From: DATCLA01 sp036564195 | GTDB lineage: Bacteria; Bacillota; UBA4882; UBA8346 | Length of the DNA stretch: 5,911 nt | Assembly (NCBI GenBank): GCA_036564195.1 | Contig: DATCLA010000192.1 | Span: 1-5,911 of the forward strand | Reading direction: 5' to 3' | Shown here: piece after piece, positions 1 to 5,745 of the stretch | How positions within the stretch are numbered: the first letter of the stretch is position 1 | Layout of the letters: every line of letters starts with the position of its first letter | The notes under the pieces: generated by a model | Seen by the model: the letters and a program-made list of their open reading frames with translations, nothing else | Database searches by the model: none | Told to the model about the DNA's origin: nothing | Program-made: the position numbers and the translations under genes

Positions 1-1131
1 CCGTAAAGGGCGGTTATCCAGTGCCGAAGGCAGACGGAACCCGTACTTGACCAGGGTTTCCTTACGAGAACGATCGCCAGCGTACATCCCACCCACCTGG
101 GGGATGGTAACGTGAGATTCGTCAATAAACATCAAAAAGTCCTTAGGAAAATAGTCAAATAAGGTGGCCGGAGGCTCACCCGCTTCATGACCGATTAAAT
201 AGCGGGAGTAGTTTTCAATTCCCTGGCAATAACCGACCTCTCTCATCATCTCCAGGTCAAAGCGGGTCCGTTGTTCGAGCCGCTGCGCCTCCAGGAGTAA
301 CCCGGCCTCGCGTAACTCCGCCAACCGTTGGTCAAGTTCAGCCTCGATCTTTTGGATGGCAATTTTCATCTTTTCTTCCGAGGTAATATAATGCGTGGCG
401 GGGTAGATCCGAACTTCATCCATTTTATTTAAAACCTCGCCGGTTAAGGGGTCAACCTCGACAATTTGGTCGACTTCATCGCCGAACAATTCGATCCGGA
501 TAATATTTTCACCATAGGACGGAATAATCTCAATCACATCACCCCGCACTCGGAAGGTCCCTCGGGTAAATCCCAAGTCGTTCCGGGTGTACTGAAGGCC
601 GACCAAACGGCGTAAAATCTGACCCCGATCCCGAAAATCCCCGGACTTAATCGCTAAGGTCAAGGCTTCATAATCTTCCGGTGACCCTAACCCATAAATA
701 CAGGAGACACTAGCTACAATAATCACATCTTTCCGTTGCAGCAGCGAGGAAGTAGCCGCATGGCGCAACCGGTCAATCTCATCATTAATACTGGAATCTT
801 TTTCAATATATAGATCCGACTGGGGAATATAGGCTTCCGGTTGATAATAATCATAGTAACTAACAAAATATTCAACTGCGTTGGTAGGAAAGAATTCTTT
901 AAATTCACTGTACAACTGGGCAGCCAGGGTCTTATTATGGGCTAAAACCAAGGTCGGCCGCTGAATCGCCTCAATCACCTTAGCCATGGTAAACGTCTTT
1001 CCCGAACCGGTGACTCCTAATAATACCTGTTCTTTGAGTCCGGATTGGATCCCCTTTACCAAGCTCCGGATTGCCTGGGGTTGGTCACCTTGGGGTTGAT
1101 ACTCGGAATGTAGTACAAATTGCTGTTCCAT
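1..1131 (-). CDS. uvrB: UvrB, excinuclease ABC subunit B (N-terminal 377 codons; C-terminus beyond window)
   Basis: UvrB is the DNA-damage verification subunit of nucleotide excision repair. It is loaded by UvrA, opens the DNA with its beta-hairpin using ATP, and recruits UvrC for incision. Reading the minus strand from the ATG at 1131 gives an open frame running to base 1. Visible motifs are the start MEQQFVLHSEYQPQGDQP, the Walker A loop GVTGSGKT (residues 39-46), the beta-hairpin region rich in Tyr (YYDYYQPEAYIPQSDLYIEK, about 92-111), RLRHAAT (121-127), and the Walker B/DESH box at 337-340 followed by the very conserved QVGGMYAGDRSRKETLV stretch. The missing part should be about 280-290 residues: helicase domain 2 and the UVR motif that binds UvrC. 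The start is supported by AAGGTAAGGTGA five bases upstream of the ATG. A LexA box and a TATAAT element lie just upstream, so SOS induction is expected. Family assignment is near certain. Confidence 0.98.
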   Translation of the reverse strand, partial: MEQQFVLHSEYQPQGDQPQAIRSLVKGIQSGLKEQVLLGVTGSGKTFTMAKVIEAIQRPTLVLAHNKTLAAQLYSEFKEFFPTNAVEYFVSYYDYYQPEAYIPQSDLYIEKDSSINDEIDRLRHAATSSLLQRKDVIIVASVSCIYGLGSPEDYEALTLAIKSGDFRDRGQILRRLVGLQYTRNDLGFTRGTFRVRGDVIEIIPSYGENIIRIELFGDEVDQIVEVDPLTGEVLNKMDEVRIYPATHYITSEEKMKIAIQKIEAELDQRLAELREAGLLLEAQRLEQRTRFDLEMMREVGYCQGIENYSRYLIGHEAGEPPATLFDYFPKDFLMFIDESHVTIPQVGGMYAGDRSRKETLVKYGFRLPSALDNRPLR

Positions 1132-1144
1132 CTTTTCACCTTAC
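1132..1144 (-). promoter_or_regulatory. uvrB ribosome binding site
   Basis: On the minus strand the bases before the uvrB ATG read AAGGTAAGGTGAAAAG. AGGTGA is a good Shine-Dalgarno match with about five bases of spacing, which fixes the start at 1131. Confidence 0.8.
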
Positions 1145-1185
1145 CTTAAAGCCGGATCCGTTCGAACTGATTACCATTTTATCAG

Positions 1186-1191
1186 ATTATA
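1186..1191 (-). promoter_or_regulatory. uvrB promoter -10 element
   Basis: The minus strand carries a perfect TATAAT, about 55 bases before the uvrB start codon. No good TTGACA-like -35 hexamer lies 16-18 bases further upstream; at that distance the sequence is AATATG or ATATGT, inside the LexA box. A weak -35 covered by the operator fits a repressible SOS promoter. The consensus match is seen; promoter function is inferred. Confidence 0.55.
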
Positions 1192-1204
1192 AGATTACCT
1201 AAAT

Positions 1205-1218
1205 CGAACATATTTTCG
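1205..1218. promoter_or_regulatory. LexA (DinR-type) SOS operator upstream of uvrB
   Basis: The sequence CGAACATATTTTCG differs at one position from the perfect Gram-positive LexA palindrome CGAACATATGTTCG, as defined in Bacillus subtilis (CGAAC-N4-GTTCG). It lies 13 bases upstream of the TATAAT box and covers the expected -35 region, so LexA binding would block RNA polymerase. uvrB is a classic SOS gene in Bacillota. The left half site is perfect and the right half has one change. Confidence 0.85.
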
Positions 1219-1315
1219 TCACAGTTTCAGCAAATCCTGCCGCTTTCATTAAATGTTTTTAGTAAGTTCATTTCCAGTTCAACGTTTACCACCGACCGGC
1301 GCCATCAGCCTCTTC

Positions 1316-1350
1316 CAAAATAAAACGAGAGCGAGTTTTATAGCTCGCTC
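1316..1350 (-). terminator. Rho-independent terminator between the S41 protease gene and uvrB
   Basis: Read on the minus strand, a 7-bp stem GAGCGAG / CTCGCTC (1344-1350 and 1329-1335) closes the 8-base loop CTATAAAA and is followed by TCGTTTTATTTTGG, a T-rich but interrupted tail. Nothing T-rich follows on the plus strand, so it works for leftward transcription. It lies about 100 bases after the protease stop codon and would separate that operon from uvrB. A second 7-bp stem (ATAAAAC / GTTTTAT, 1320-1326 with 1335-1341) overlaps it and cannot form at the same time. Confidence 0.7.
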
Positions 1351-1381
1351 AAAGGGGGATTGATTCAAATTGACGCTAAAA

Positions 1382-1410
1382 ATTATTATTCATCCGAAAC
1401 TGACCGTCAA
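1382..1410 (-). promoter_or_regulatory. Candidate sigma-A promoter downstream of the S41 protease gene
   Basis: On the minus strand TTGACG (1405-1410) and AATAAT (1382-1387) are separated by exactly 17 bases. Each differs from the sigma-A consensus at one position. A transcript would begin near 1370-1376 and meet the terminator at 1316-1350 after about 50 bases, giving either a very short RNA or, by read-through, an extra uvrB message with a leader of about 240 bases. This is the best hexamer pair in the window, but function is inferred from matching alone. Confidence 0.45.
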
Positions 1411-1450
1411 TTCAGAAAATTAATACTTTCACCACTAAAGCTTTTCCGTA

Positions 1451-2722
1451 TCAGCCGGCCAGCTGTCGATGATGCTGCCTCTGCTTATTACTGACTTGTG
1501 CCCTCAATATCTCAACCGCCCGCTGCTCTTGGAGTTTCAGCATCTTATGGTAACGGTCGGGATTACCCTGCTGCAGCAGTTGCTCTGTGGCTCCCGGCAA
1601 GGTCACGACCACATCCGGAGTAACTCCTTTTTGATGAATATTGACTCTGCCAGAGGTTAAATAACTGGCAACCGTTACCGATACGCCGGATCCGCCCGGC
1701 AATTCAATAATCTGTTGGATCAGGTCTTTTCCAAACGTTGCAGTCCCCACTAGCACCGCCCGCTTTTGGTCTTTTAAAGCACCGGCCACTATTTCGGAGG
1801 CGCTAGCACTCCAACCGTCCACTAATACCACCATCGGGAGATCCTGGTGATGGACTGCCTCACTTTTAACAGTCTCCACGGGACGGCCCCGTCGCACAAT
1901 ATGCAGCACCGGTTGCCCCCGGGGAATAAACTTGCTGACCACCTGAACTGCAGCCGCCAGTTCCCCGCCGGGATTACCGCGTAAATCCAGTAGCAAAGCA
2001 CGGCAGGCCGGATCCGCCTCCACCTGTTTTAACTTTTGTTCCAAATCTTTTGCGGTAGTCTCCGCAAACTGAGAGACCTTAATATAAGCATACTTCCCGA
2101 TCACCGGGTCCTTTCGCAATTCTTGGGTCACAGTAGGAATTTTAATCTTTTGGCGGATAATCCGGAATTTTAGTTTCCGGCTTTGCCGACCTTCTCCCCG
2201 GAGTACCCCCAACTCTACCATGGTGCCGGGAGTTCCTTTAATTTTAGCAATTGCGCGATTGATTCCTAGTTTTGCCACTGAAACTTGTTCAACCGCAACA
2301 ATTCGATCGCCCTGTCGCAGGCCGGCCTGTTGCCCCGGGGAGTCTGGCACCACCGCGGTTATTAATAGTTCTGTCTCTTTAGGCAACATATAAATACCGA
2401 TTCCCCCAAAAACCCCGGCGGTGTCTTTACGCAATTCGGTAAATTCCTGCCGCGATAAAAAACGGGTATACGGATCATTTAATTTCTCCAACATTCCCTT
2501 GACGTTACCGGTCTCCAAATAGGCACCGACTAATCTATTTAATTGAACTGGCTGATAATACTGGAATTTCACTACTCCAGCCACCAAGACCGCGGTAAGC
2601 CAGTCACGGTAACGTCCTTGATAACCGTAGCCTAACCACCAATTGATACTACAACCTAAAAAGAGGATTCCTAACAAAACCGGTAGTATTCCATTGCGCA
2701 TTTTGCGCATTTTTGGGTTCAA
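1451..2722 (-). CDS. ctpA: S41 family carboxyl-terminal processing protease with PDZ domain (CtpA/CtpB/Prc type)
   Basis: This is a 423-residue serine protease of the tail-specific family, which cleaves substrates near their C-termini outside the cytoplasmic membrane. A basic N-terminus (KMRKMR) and a hydrophobic segment at about 11-30 form a membrane anchor or signal. A DPYTRFLS motif (83-90) precedes a PDZ domain at about 100-190 (FGGIGIYM, then SPGQQAGLRQGDRI). The peptidase core has LLLDLRGNPGG (243-253) and SASASE (305-310). Ser307, Lys332 and Gln336 have the spacing of the known Ser-Lys-Gln triad, so the enzyme should be active. The usual FGKG reads FGKD here. There is no C-terminal peptidoglycan-binding domain; the tail after about 380 is polar and basic. 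The start is TTG, supported by AAAGGAG ten bases upstream; the next ATG, four codons in, is too far from that site. The ribosome binding site overlaps the stop codon of the M23 gene, so the two are probably translationally coupled. The symbol follows family usage; ctpB is equally possible. Confidence 0.93.
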   Translation of the reverse strand: MNPKMRKMRNGILPVLLGILFLGCSINWWLGYGYQGRYRDWLTAVLVAGVVKFQYYQPVQLNRLVGAYLETGNVKGMLEKLNDPYTRFLSRQEFTELRKDTAGVFGGIGIYMLPKETELLITAVVPDSPGQQAGLRQGDRIVAVEQVSVAKLGINRAIAKIKGTPGTMVELGVLRGEGRQSRKLKFRIIRQKIKIPTVTQELRKDPVIGKYAYIKVSQFAETTAKDLEQKLKQVEADPACRALLLDLRGNPGGELAAAVQVVSKFIPRGQPVLHIVRRGRPVETVKSEAVHHQDLPMVVLVDGWSASASEIVAGALKDQKRAVLVGTATFGKDLIQQIIELPGGSGVSVTVASYLTSGRVNIHQKGVTPDVVVTLPGATEQLLQQGNPDRYHKMLKLQEQRAVEILRAQVSNKQRQHHRQLAG

Positions 2723-2732
2723 TCCAAAACCG

Positions 2733-2739
2733 CTCCTTT
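2733..2739 (-). promoter_or_regulatory. Ribosome binding site of the S41 protease gene, overlapping the upstream stop codon
   Basis: The minus strand reads TATAAAGGAGC. The TAA stop of the M23 gene (2738-2740) runs into AAAGGAG, ten bases before the TTG at 2722. Ribosomes terminating on the M23 gene would sit on this site, which supports coupling and decides the TTG start. Confidence 0.8.
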
Positions 2740-3886
2740 ATAGATACTTCCCTGGATCCTGCGGTACCCCATTTTTCCGGATCTCAAAATGGCAATGTGG
2801 TCCGGTGCTTAAGCCGGTTGAACCGGCCAAGGCAATCCGTTGCCCTTTATTGACATGTTGCCCTGTGGAGACTAACAACACCGAATTATGCCCGTAAACG
2901 CTGGAATAACCCAGGCCATGGTCGATCATAACTGTTTTGCCATAACCGCCTTTGTTGCCGCTAAAGATTACTACACCGTTATCAGCTGCTAATATCGGAG
3001 TCCCGGTCGGTACGGCGATATCATACCCAGTATGATGGCGGTATTTCTTGAGTATCGGATGAAACCTGGAGCCGAAAAGGGAGGTTATTTTCCCCCGAAT
3101 CGCCGTCGGCCAGATATAAGTACCGCTTCCTAAAGTAACATTACTTTTTTTCTGAACATCCCGGATTTCCGACTCCATTGACCGAGATAACTCCTCCATC
3201 TCATCCAGCGCTGCCTCAAGTTTTTCACGGTTAAGCATAATATTATTGAGTTCCTGCTGCTGAATGCTGGCTTTGGCCCGCAATGACCGGCGCTTCTTGA
3301 CCGCTTGAGCCTTCAACCGGTCATAAACCCGCTTTTGCCGTTCCAACTCTTCCTGGTATTTAGAGATCTGCCGTTGTTTATTGGCAATCAAATTATGTTG
3401 CTGTTGCAGCGTTTTAATCATTTGTAAATCTCTATGTACAAAATTTCCGACCATTTCAAAACGAGAAATAAATTCGCTGAAATTTTTAACCTGAAATAAA
3501 ATCTCCAAGTAACTTTGATAACCGTATTTATATATACTGACCAACCGGGAGTTTAATACCTTCTTATGCCCCTCAATACTCACCCGGATCTTTTGAATGT
3601 CACTTTGAGTTTTATTGAGTTGGGTATCAATAACCTTCATCTTTTTTTCGGCAGTACCAACTCGGTTGTTCAATTTTGACAAGTCTGCGCTAAGTTTATC
3701 TACCTCCGCTTGGGTCCGAACCAGATTTCCCATTACGTTATGTTCTTTATCACGTAACTTTTCAATTTCGCGGCTGGTTTGGGTCATTTGTTTCTCAAGA
3801 TCTTCTGTAGCCAGTCCGGCCGGGCTTAAGCCCAAGATCAGACTGAGCATTAAAAAGGATATGGCCAACTTGTAACTGCTTTTCAT
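2738..3886 (-). CDS. Exported coiled-coil murein hydrolase with C-terminal M23 (LytM) peptidase domain, EnvC-like architecture
   Basis: This 382-residue exported protein is the likely murein-hydrolase partner of FtsEX. Residues 1-26 form a signal peptide (KSSYK, then a hydrophobic core ending SPAGLA, with TEDLEKQ after it). Two long coiled-coil stretches follow at about 28-115 and 150-248, rich in Lys, Glu and Gln, separated by YKYGYQSYLEILFQVKNFSE, a segment typical of EnvC/PcsB/CwlO-type coiled coils. After a short linker (LGSGTYIWP) comes the M23 domain, about 260-382: FGSRFHPI, H285-x3-D289, H333 (YGHNS) and H364-C-H366. These match the LytM zinc ligands (His285, Asp289, His366) and catalytic histidines (His333, His364), so it should cleave peptide cross-links, unlike E. 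coli EnvC, whose LytM domain is degenerate. The ATG is backed by GAGGTGAG with five bases of spacing. It lies downstream of ftsEX and directly before the S41 protease gene. Substrate bond and partnership are inferred. Confidence 0.93.
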   Translation of the reverse strand: MKSSYKLAISFLMLSLILGLSPAGLATEDLEKQMTQTSREIEKLRDKEHNVMGNLVRTQAEVDKLSADLSKLNNRVGTAEKKMKVIDTQLNKTQSDIQKIRVSIEGHKKVLNSRLVSIYKYGYQSYLEILFQVKNFSEFISRFEMVGNFVHRDLQMIKTLQQQHNLIANKQRQISKYQEELERQKRVYDRLKAQAVKKRRSLRAKASIQQQELNNIMLNREKLEAALDEMEELSRSMESEIRDVQKKSNVTLGSGTYIWPTAIRGKITSLFGSRFHPILKKYRHHTGYDIAVPTGTPILAADNGVVIFSGNKGGYGKTVMIDHGLGYSSVYGHNSVLLVSTGQHVNKGQRIALAGSTGLSTGPHCHFEIRKNGVPQDPGKYL

Positions 3887-3891
3887 CTGTT

Positions 3892-3899
3892 CTCACCTC
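3892..3899 (-). promoter_or_regulatory. Ribosome binding site of the M23 peptidase gene
   Basis: GAGGTGAG on the minus strand stands five bases (AACAG) before the ATG at 3886, a strong Shine-Dalgarno match that fixes the start just ahead of the signal peptide. Confidence 0.8.
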
Positions 3900-4040
3900 A
3901 AAACCAACAGTAGTTAAGAACGGGAACGCTCGAAAAAGCACTGATACCTGGATACGTTGGTCAAATACTGGGCTAATCCTTGATTCCCTTAATAATTAAC
4001 AATGCATTTTCTCGGCTTCTATTGCCGTTAATTTCCCAAC

Positions 4041-4096
4041 AAAAAACAGCTTTGTCGTTTCCCAAAAGATTGTCGTCCTGACCAAGCTGCTTTTTT
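4041..4096. terminator. Hairpin terminator downstream of ftsX (possibly bidirectional)
   Basis: CAGCTTTGTC (4047-4056) pairs with GACCAAGCTG (4080-4089) over ten positions with one mismatch, around a 23-base loop. On the minus strand the stem is followed directly by TTTTTTG (4041-4046), a good U-tract for ending leftward transcription of ftsEX 17-24 bases past the ftsX stop. Six T residues on the other side (4091-4096) would also serve plus-strand transcription, though no plus-strand gene is seen. The large loop makes efficiency uncertain. Confidence 0.65.
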
Positions 4097-4112
4097 CATC
4101 CCTGTTTAAGTT

Positions 4113-4982
4113 TTAAACTCTTAAAAACTTTTTAATTGATACCATACTGCCAATCGCCCCAAAAGTAAATCCTGCCACCGTTAGAATTAAGAACAGGCCG
4201 CTGTTGATCGTCTTCTCCGCCAGCAACGGTATGAAAGGTGCCAATTGTTTAATATACTGATTTAATAGATGATAACCTTTTGAAAGTAAGATGACGGAGA
4301 TCATCGCCCCGCCCAGGCCAAGCATAACCCCTTCCAACAAAAACGGCCAACGAATAAACCAATCGGTCGCTCCGACCAACTTCATAATCTCAATCTCTTT
4401 TCTCCGGGCAAACACCGTTAAACGAATGGTATTGATGATTATATACAAAACAACAATCCCAATAATGATAATTAAACCGATTCCTACTACCGTAACCACC
4501 TGCACCACGAGCATCATTGACTCCACAAAGGTTTGCCCGTATTCAATCTCCTCCACTCCGGGCAACAAATTTATTTTAGCCGCTAAATCCTTCACGTTGG
4601 TATCATCTTTGAGCTTAATATTGATCATGTCTGGTAAAGGATTGTCGGTAGTCACAAAAATATCTTTAACTCCCAGAGCCTTTTCCAACCATTTGGCACC
4701 TTCCTGCTTAGAAACATAACGAACCTCTTTGACTCCGTCCAGTGCCAGCATCTTATTTTGTATGGAGACCGGATCTGCCGATTCTTTTAAATAAACTCTG
4801 ATCTCCAAAACACCTTTGGCCATTTCTGCGAAGTGATTAACATTAGTAACCACCATATAAAAACTTCCCAGGATAATTAAGGCTAGAGTTATGGTGCCAA
4901 TTGCCGTTAATGTCATTAATCCATTACGGAACAGTCCGTTTGCAGCCTCTTTGGTAAAATACCAAAAAGTTTTAACCTTCAA
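4113..4982 (-). CDS. ftsX: FtsX, membrane subunit of the cell division ABC transporter-like complex FtsEX
   Basis: FtsX is the integral membrane half of FtsEX, which transmits ATP hydrolysis by FtsE to murein hydrolases outside the cell rather than moving a substrate. From the TTG at 4982 the protein has 289 residues, near the usual 290-300. A first membrane segment (about 22-46, TLTAIGTITLALIILGSF) is followed by an extracellular domain (about 47-157, containing LEIRVYLKESADP and LLPGVEEIEYGQ). Then come three more membrane segments near 156-185, 213-235 and 261-284. The cytoplasmic stretch IRLTVFARRKEIEIMKLVGAT (186-206) is the FtsX/MacB-type coupling signature. An in-frame ATG at 5006 would add eight residues and overlap ftsE by 35 bases. 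I prefer the TTG because AGAAAGGGG ends nine bases before it, while the ATG has only a poor site, and the overlap with ftsE falls to 11 bases. A terminator follows the gene. Confidence 0.96.
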   Translation of the reverse strand: MKVKTFWYFTKEAANGLFRNGLMTLTAIGTITLALIILGSFYMVVTNVNHFAEMAKGVLEIRVYLKESADPVSIQNKMLALDGVKEVRYVSKQEGAKWLEKALGVKDIFVTTDNPLPDMINIKLKDDTNVKDLAAKINLLPGVEEIEYGQTFVESMMLVVQVVTVVGIGLIIIIGIVVLYIIINTIRLTVFARRKEIEIMKLVGATDWFIRWPFLLEGVMLGLGGAMISVILLSKGYHLLNQYIKQLAPFIPLLAEKTINSGLFLILTVAGFTFGAIGSMVSIKKFLRV

Positions 4983-5658
4983 TTGCGTAAACCCCTTTCT
5001 GTTCATCTCGGATCAAACGGCCGTTTTCGAGGGCAATGACCCGCCGTCGCATTCGGTCGACAATGTTCTTGTTGTGGGTTGACATCACAATGGTAGTCCC
5101 GCGTTTATTAATCTCCATTAACAGGTCCATCAACCCCCAGGAAGTGTCAGGATCCAAGTTACCGGTAGGCTCGTCCGCCAATAATAAGTGGGGCCGGTTT
5201 ACAATCGCCCGGGCTAATGAAACCCGTTGCTGTTCGCCACCTGATAATTCGGAGGGAAAAATATTGCTTTTATCTCTTAATCCTACCAGTTCCAGTACTG
5301 CCGGAACCTGCCTTTGAATCTCCCGGCGTGAAGCTTCGATTACTTCCAAGGCAAATGAAACATTTTCAAAAACCGTTTTATTAGGAAGCAACTTAAAATC
5401 CTGAAAGATAAAACCAATATTGCGGCGGAAAGCCGGTACTTCTTTCTCCTTCAACCGCGATACATTTTTACGTCCGACGATCACCTGTCCTTCGGTAGCC
5501 CGTTCAATCCTGGTGATCAACTTCATAAAAGTTGTCTTCCCGGCTCCGCTAGGGCCTACTAAAAAAACAAACTCTCCTTTTTCAATTTGAAGGTCGATCC
5601 CGCTTAAAGCCATTACCCCGTTGTCATAAACTTTGGTTACATCATGGAATTGTATCAA
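4972..5658 (-). CDS. ftsE: FtsE, ATPase subunit of the cell division complex FtsEX
   Basis: FtsE is the cytoplasmic ATPase that pairs with FtsX at the divisome or lateral wall to activate murein hydrolases. Numbering from the TTG at 5658 (228 residues, typical for FtsE), the ABC motifs are all present: Walker A GPSGAGKT (35-42, Lys41), Q-loop FQDFKLLP (85-92, Gln86), signature LSGGEQQR (138-145), Walker B LLLADEP (158-164, catalytic Glu163), D-loop NLD, and switch His195 in STHN. FKLLPNKTVFENV is characteristic of FtsE among ABC ATPases. A GTG at 5667 would add three residues but lies inside the Shine-Dalgarno AGAGGTG; TTG at 5658 is six bases after that site and gives the usual family start M-I-x-F. 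The gene overlaps ftsX by 11 bases, which fits coupled translation. It is the first gene of the cluster within the window. Confidence 0.97.
   Translation of the reverse strand: MIQFHDVTKVYDNGVMALSGIDLQIEKGEFVFLVGPSGAGKTTFMKLITRIERATEGQVIVGRKNVSRLKEKEVPAFRRNIGFIFQDFKLLPNKTVFENVSFALEVIEASRREIQRQVPAVLELVGLRDKSNIFPSELSGGEQQRVSLARAIVNRPHLLLADEPTGNLDPDTSWGLMDLLMEINKRGTTIVMSTHNKNIVDRMRRRVIALENGRLIRDEQKGVYAIEG
4991..5000 (-). promoter_or_regulatory. Ribosome binding site inside ftsE that favours a TTG start for ftsX
   Basis: AGAAAGGGGT on the minus strand lies within the last codons of ftsE, nine bases before TTG at 4982. It would be inside the ftsX coding region if the ATG at 5006 were used, so it argues for the shorter protein. 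Confidence 0.6.
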
Positions 5659-5664
5659 CCAGCT

Positions 5665-5671
5665 CACCTCT
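5665..5671 (-). promoter_or_regulatory. Ribosome binding site of ftsE that decides the TTG start
   Basis: AGAGGTG on the minus strand is followed by AGCTGG and then TTG at 5658, an ideal six-base spacing. The last three bases of this motif are the GTG that automatic gene calling may take as the start, which is unlikely to be used because nothing suitable lies upstream of it. Confidence 0.7.
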
Positions 5672-5704
5672 AAATTAATTCAATACCTGTTTTAATTTAG
5701 ATCA

Positions 5705-5735
5705 ATTATCCTTTGTCTTGCCAGGGATTGATAAT
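5705..5735 (-). repeat. Inverted repeat in the presumed ftsE leader
   Basis: ATTATC (5705-5710) and GATAAT (5730-5735) are complementary around a 19-base loop, and outer GAT/ATC bases can extend the stem past a small internal loop. In RNA this would be a weak AU-rich hairpin about 35 bases before the ftsE ribosome binding site, with no U-tract, so it is not a terminator. Confidence 0.25.
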
Positions 5736-5745
5736 CATCCTCTTT

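Larger units (their letters stand above)
1132..1450. other. Intergenic region between the S41 protease gene and uvrB (319 bases)
   Basis: No coding region is supported here. From right to left it holds the TTGACG-N17-AATAAT promoter candidate, an 8-bp inverted repeat (AATTGACG at 1368-1375 with CGTCAATT at 1405-1412) that overlaps its -35 box, the hairpin terminator at 1316-1350, about 100 bases without recognisable signals, then the LexA box, the TATAAT element and the uvrB ribosome binding site. The heptamer GATTACC occurs twice (1169-1175 and 1193-1199), flanking the -10 box. Confidence 0.7.
3887..4112. other. Intergenic region between ftsX and the M23 peptidase gene (226 bases)
   Basis: Apart from the terminator near ftsX and the ribosome binding site of the M23 gene, I find no coding sequence. 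No convincing sigma-A promoter stands out: TTGACC on the minus strand near 3960 has no -10 box at the right distance. A small 4-bp hairpin (4013-4016 with 4024-4027) and an 11-base AT palindrome TTAATAATTAA (3989-3999) are present. Because a terminator precedes it, the M23 gene should need either its own promoter here or read-through. Confidence 0.5.

Noticed and set aside
723..908. 61-residue minus-strand frame starting MNLKNSFLPTQ
   Set aside because: It lies in another frame inside uvrB, whose own frame there carries highly conserved UvrB sequence (YYDYYQPEAY and RLRHAAT).
1160..1167. GTTCGAAC palindrome near the uvrB start, as a second LexA site
   Set aside because: It contains LexA half-site letters but in the wrong arrangement: the half sites are fused back to back without the CGAAC-N4-GTTCG spacing.
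3955..3980. TTGACC on the minus strand as -35 box of an M23 gene promoter
   Set aside because: No acceptable -10 hexamer is found 16-18 bases downstream; TATCAG is only 12 bases away.
1469..5317. Plus-strand open frames of 63-142 residues (for example 2643-2897, 3615-3875, 4291-4719, 5036-5317)
   Set aside because: Each is antisense to a confidently identified gene, has no recognised domain, and is explained as the reverse-strand shadow of that gene.
5706..5738. Ten-residue frame MIINPWQDKG in the ftsE leader
   Set aside because: The purine stretch AAAGAGG touches the ATG with no spacing, so it is a poor translation start, and nothing else supports it.
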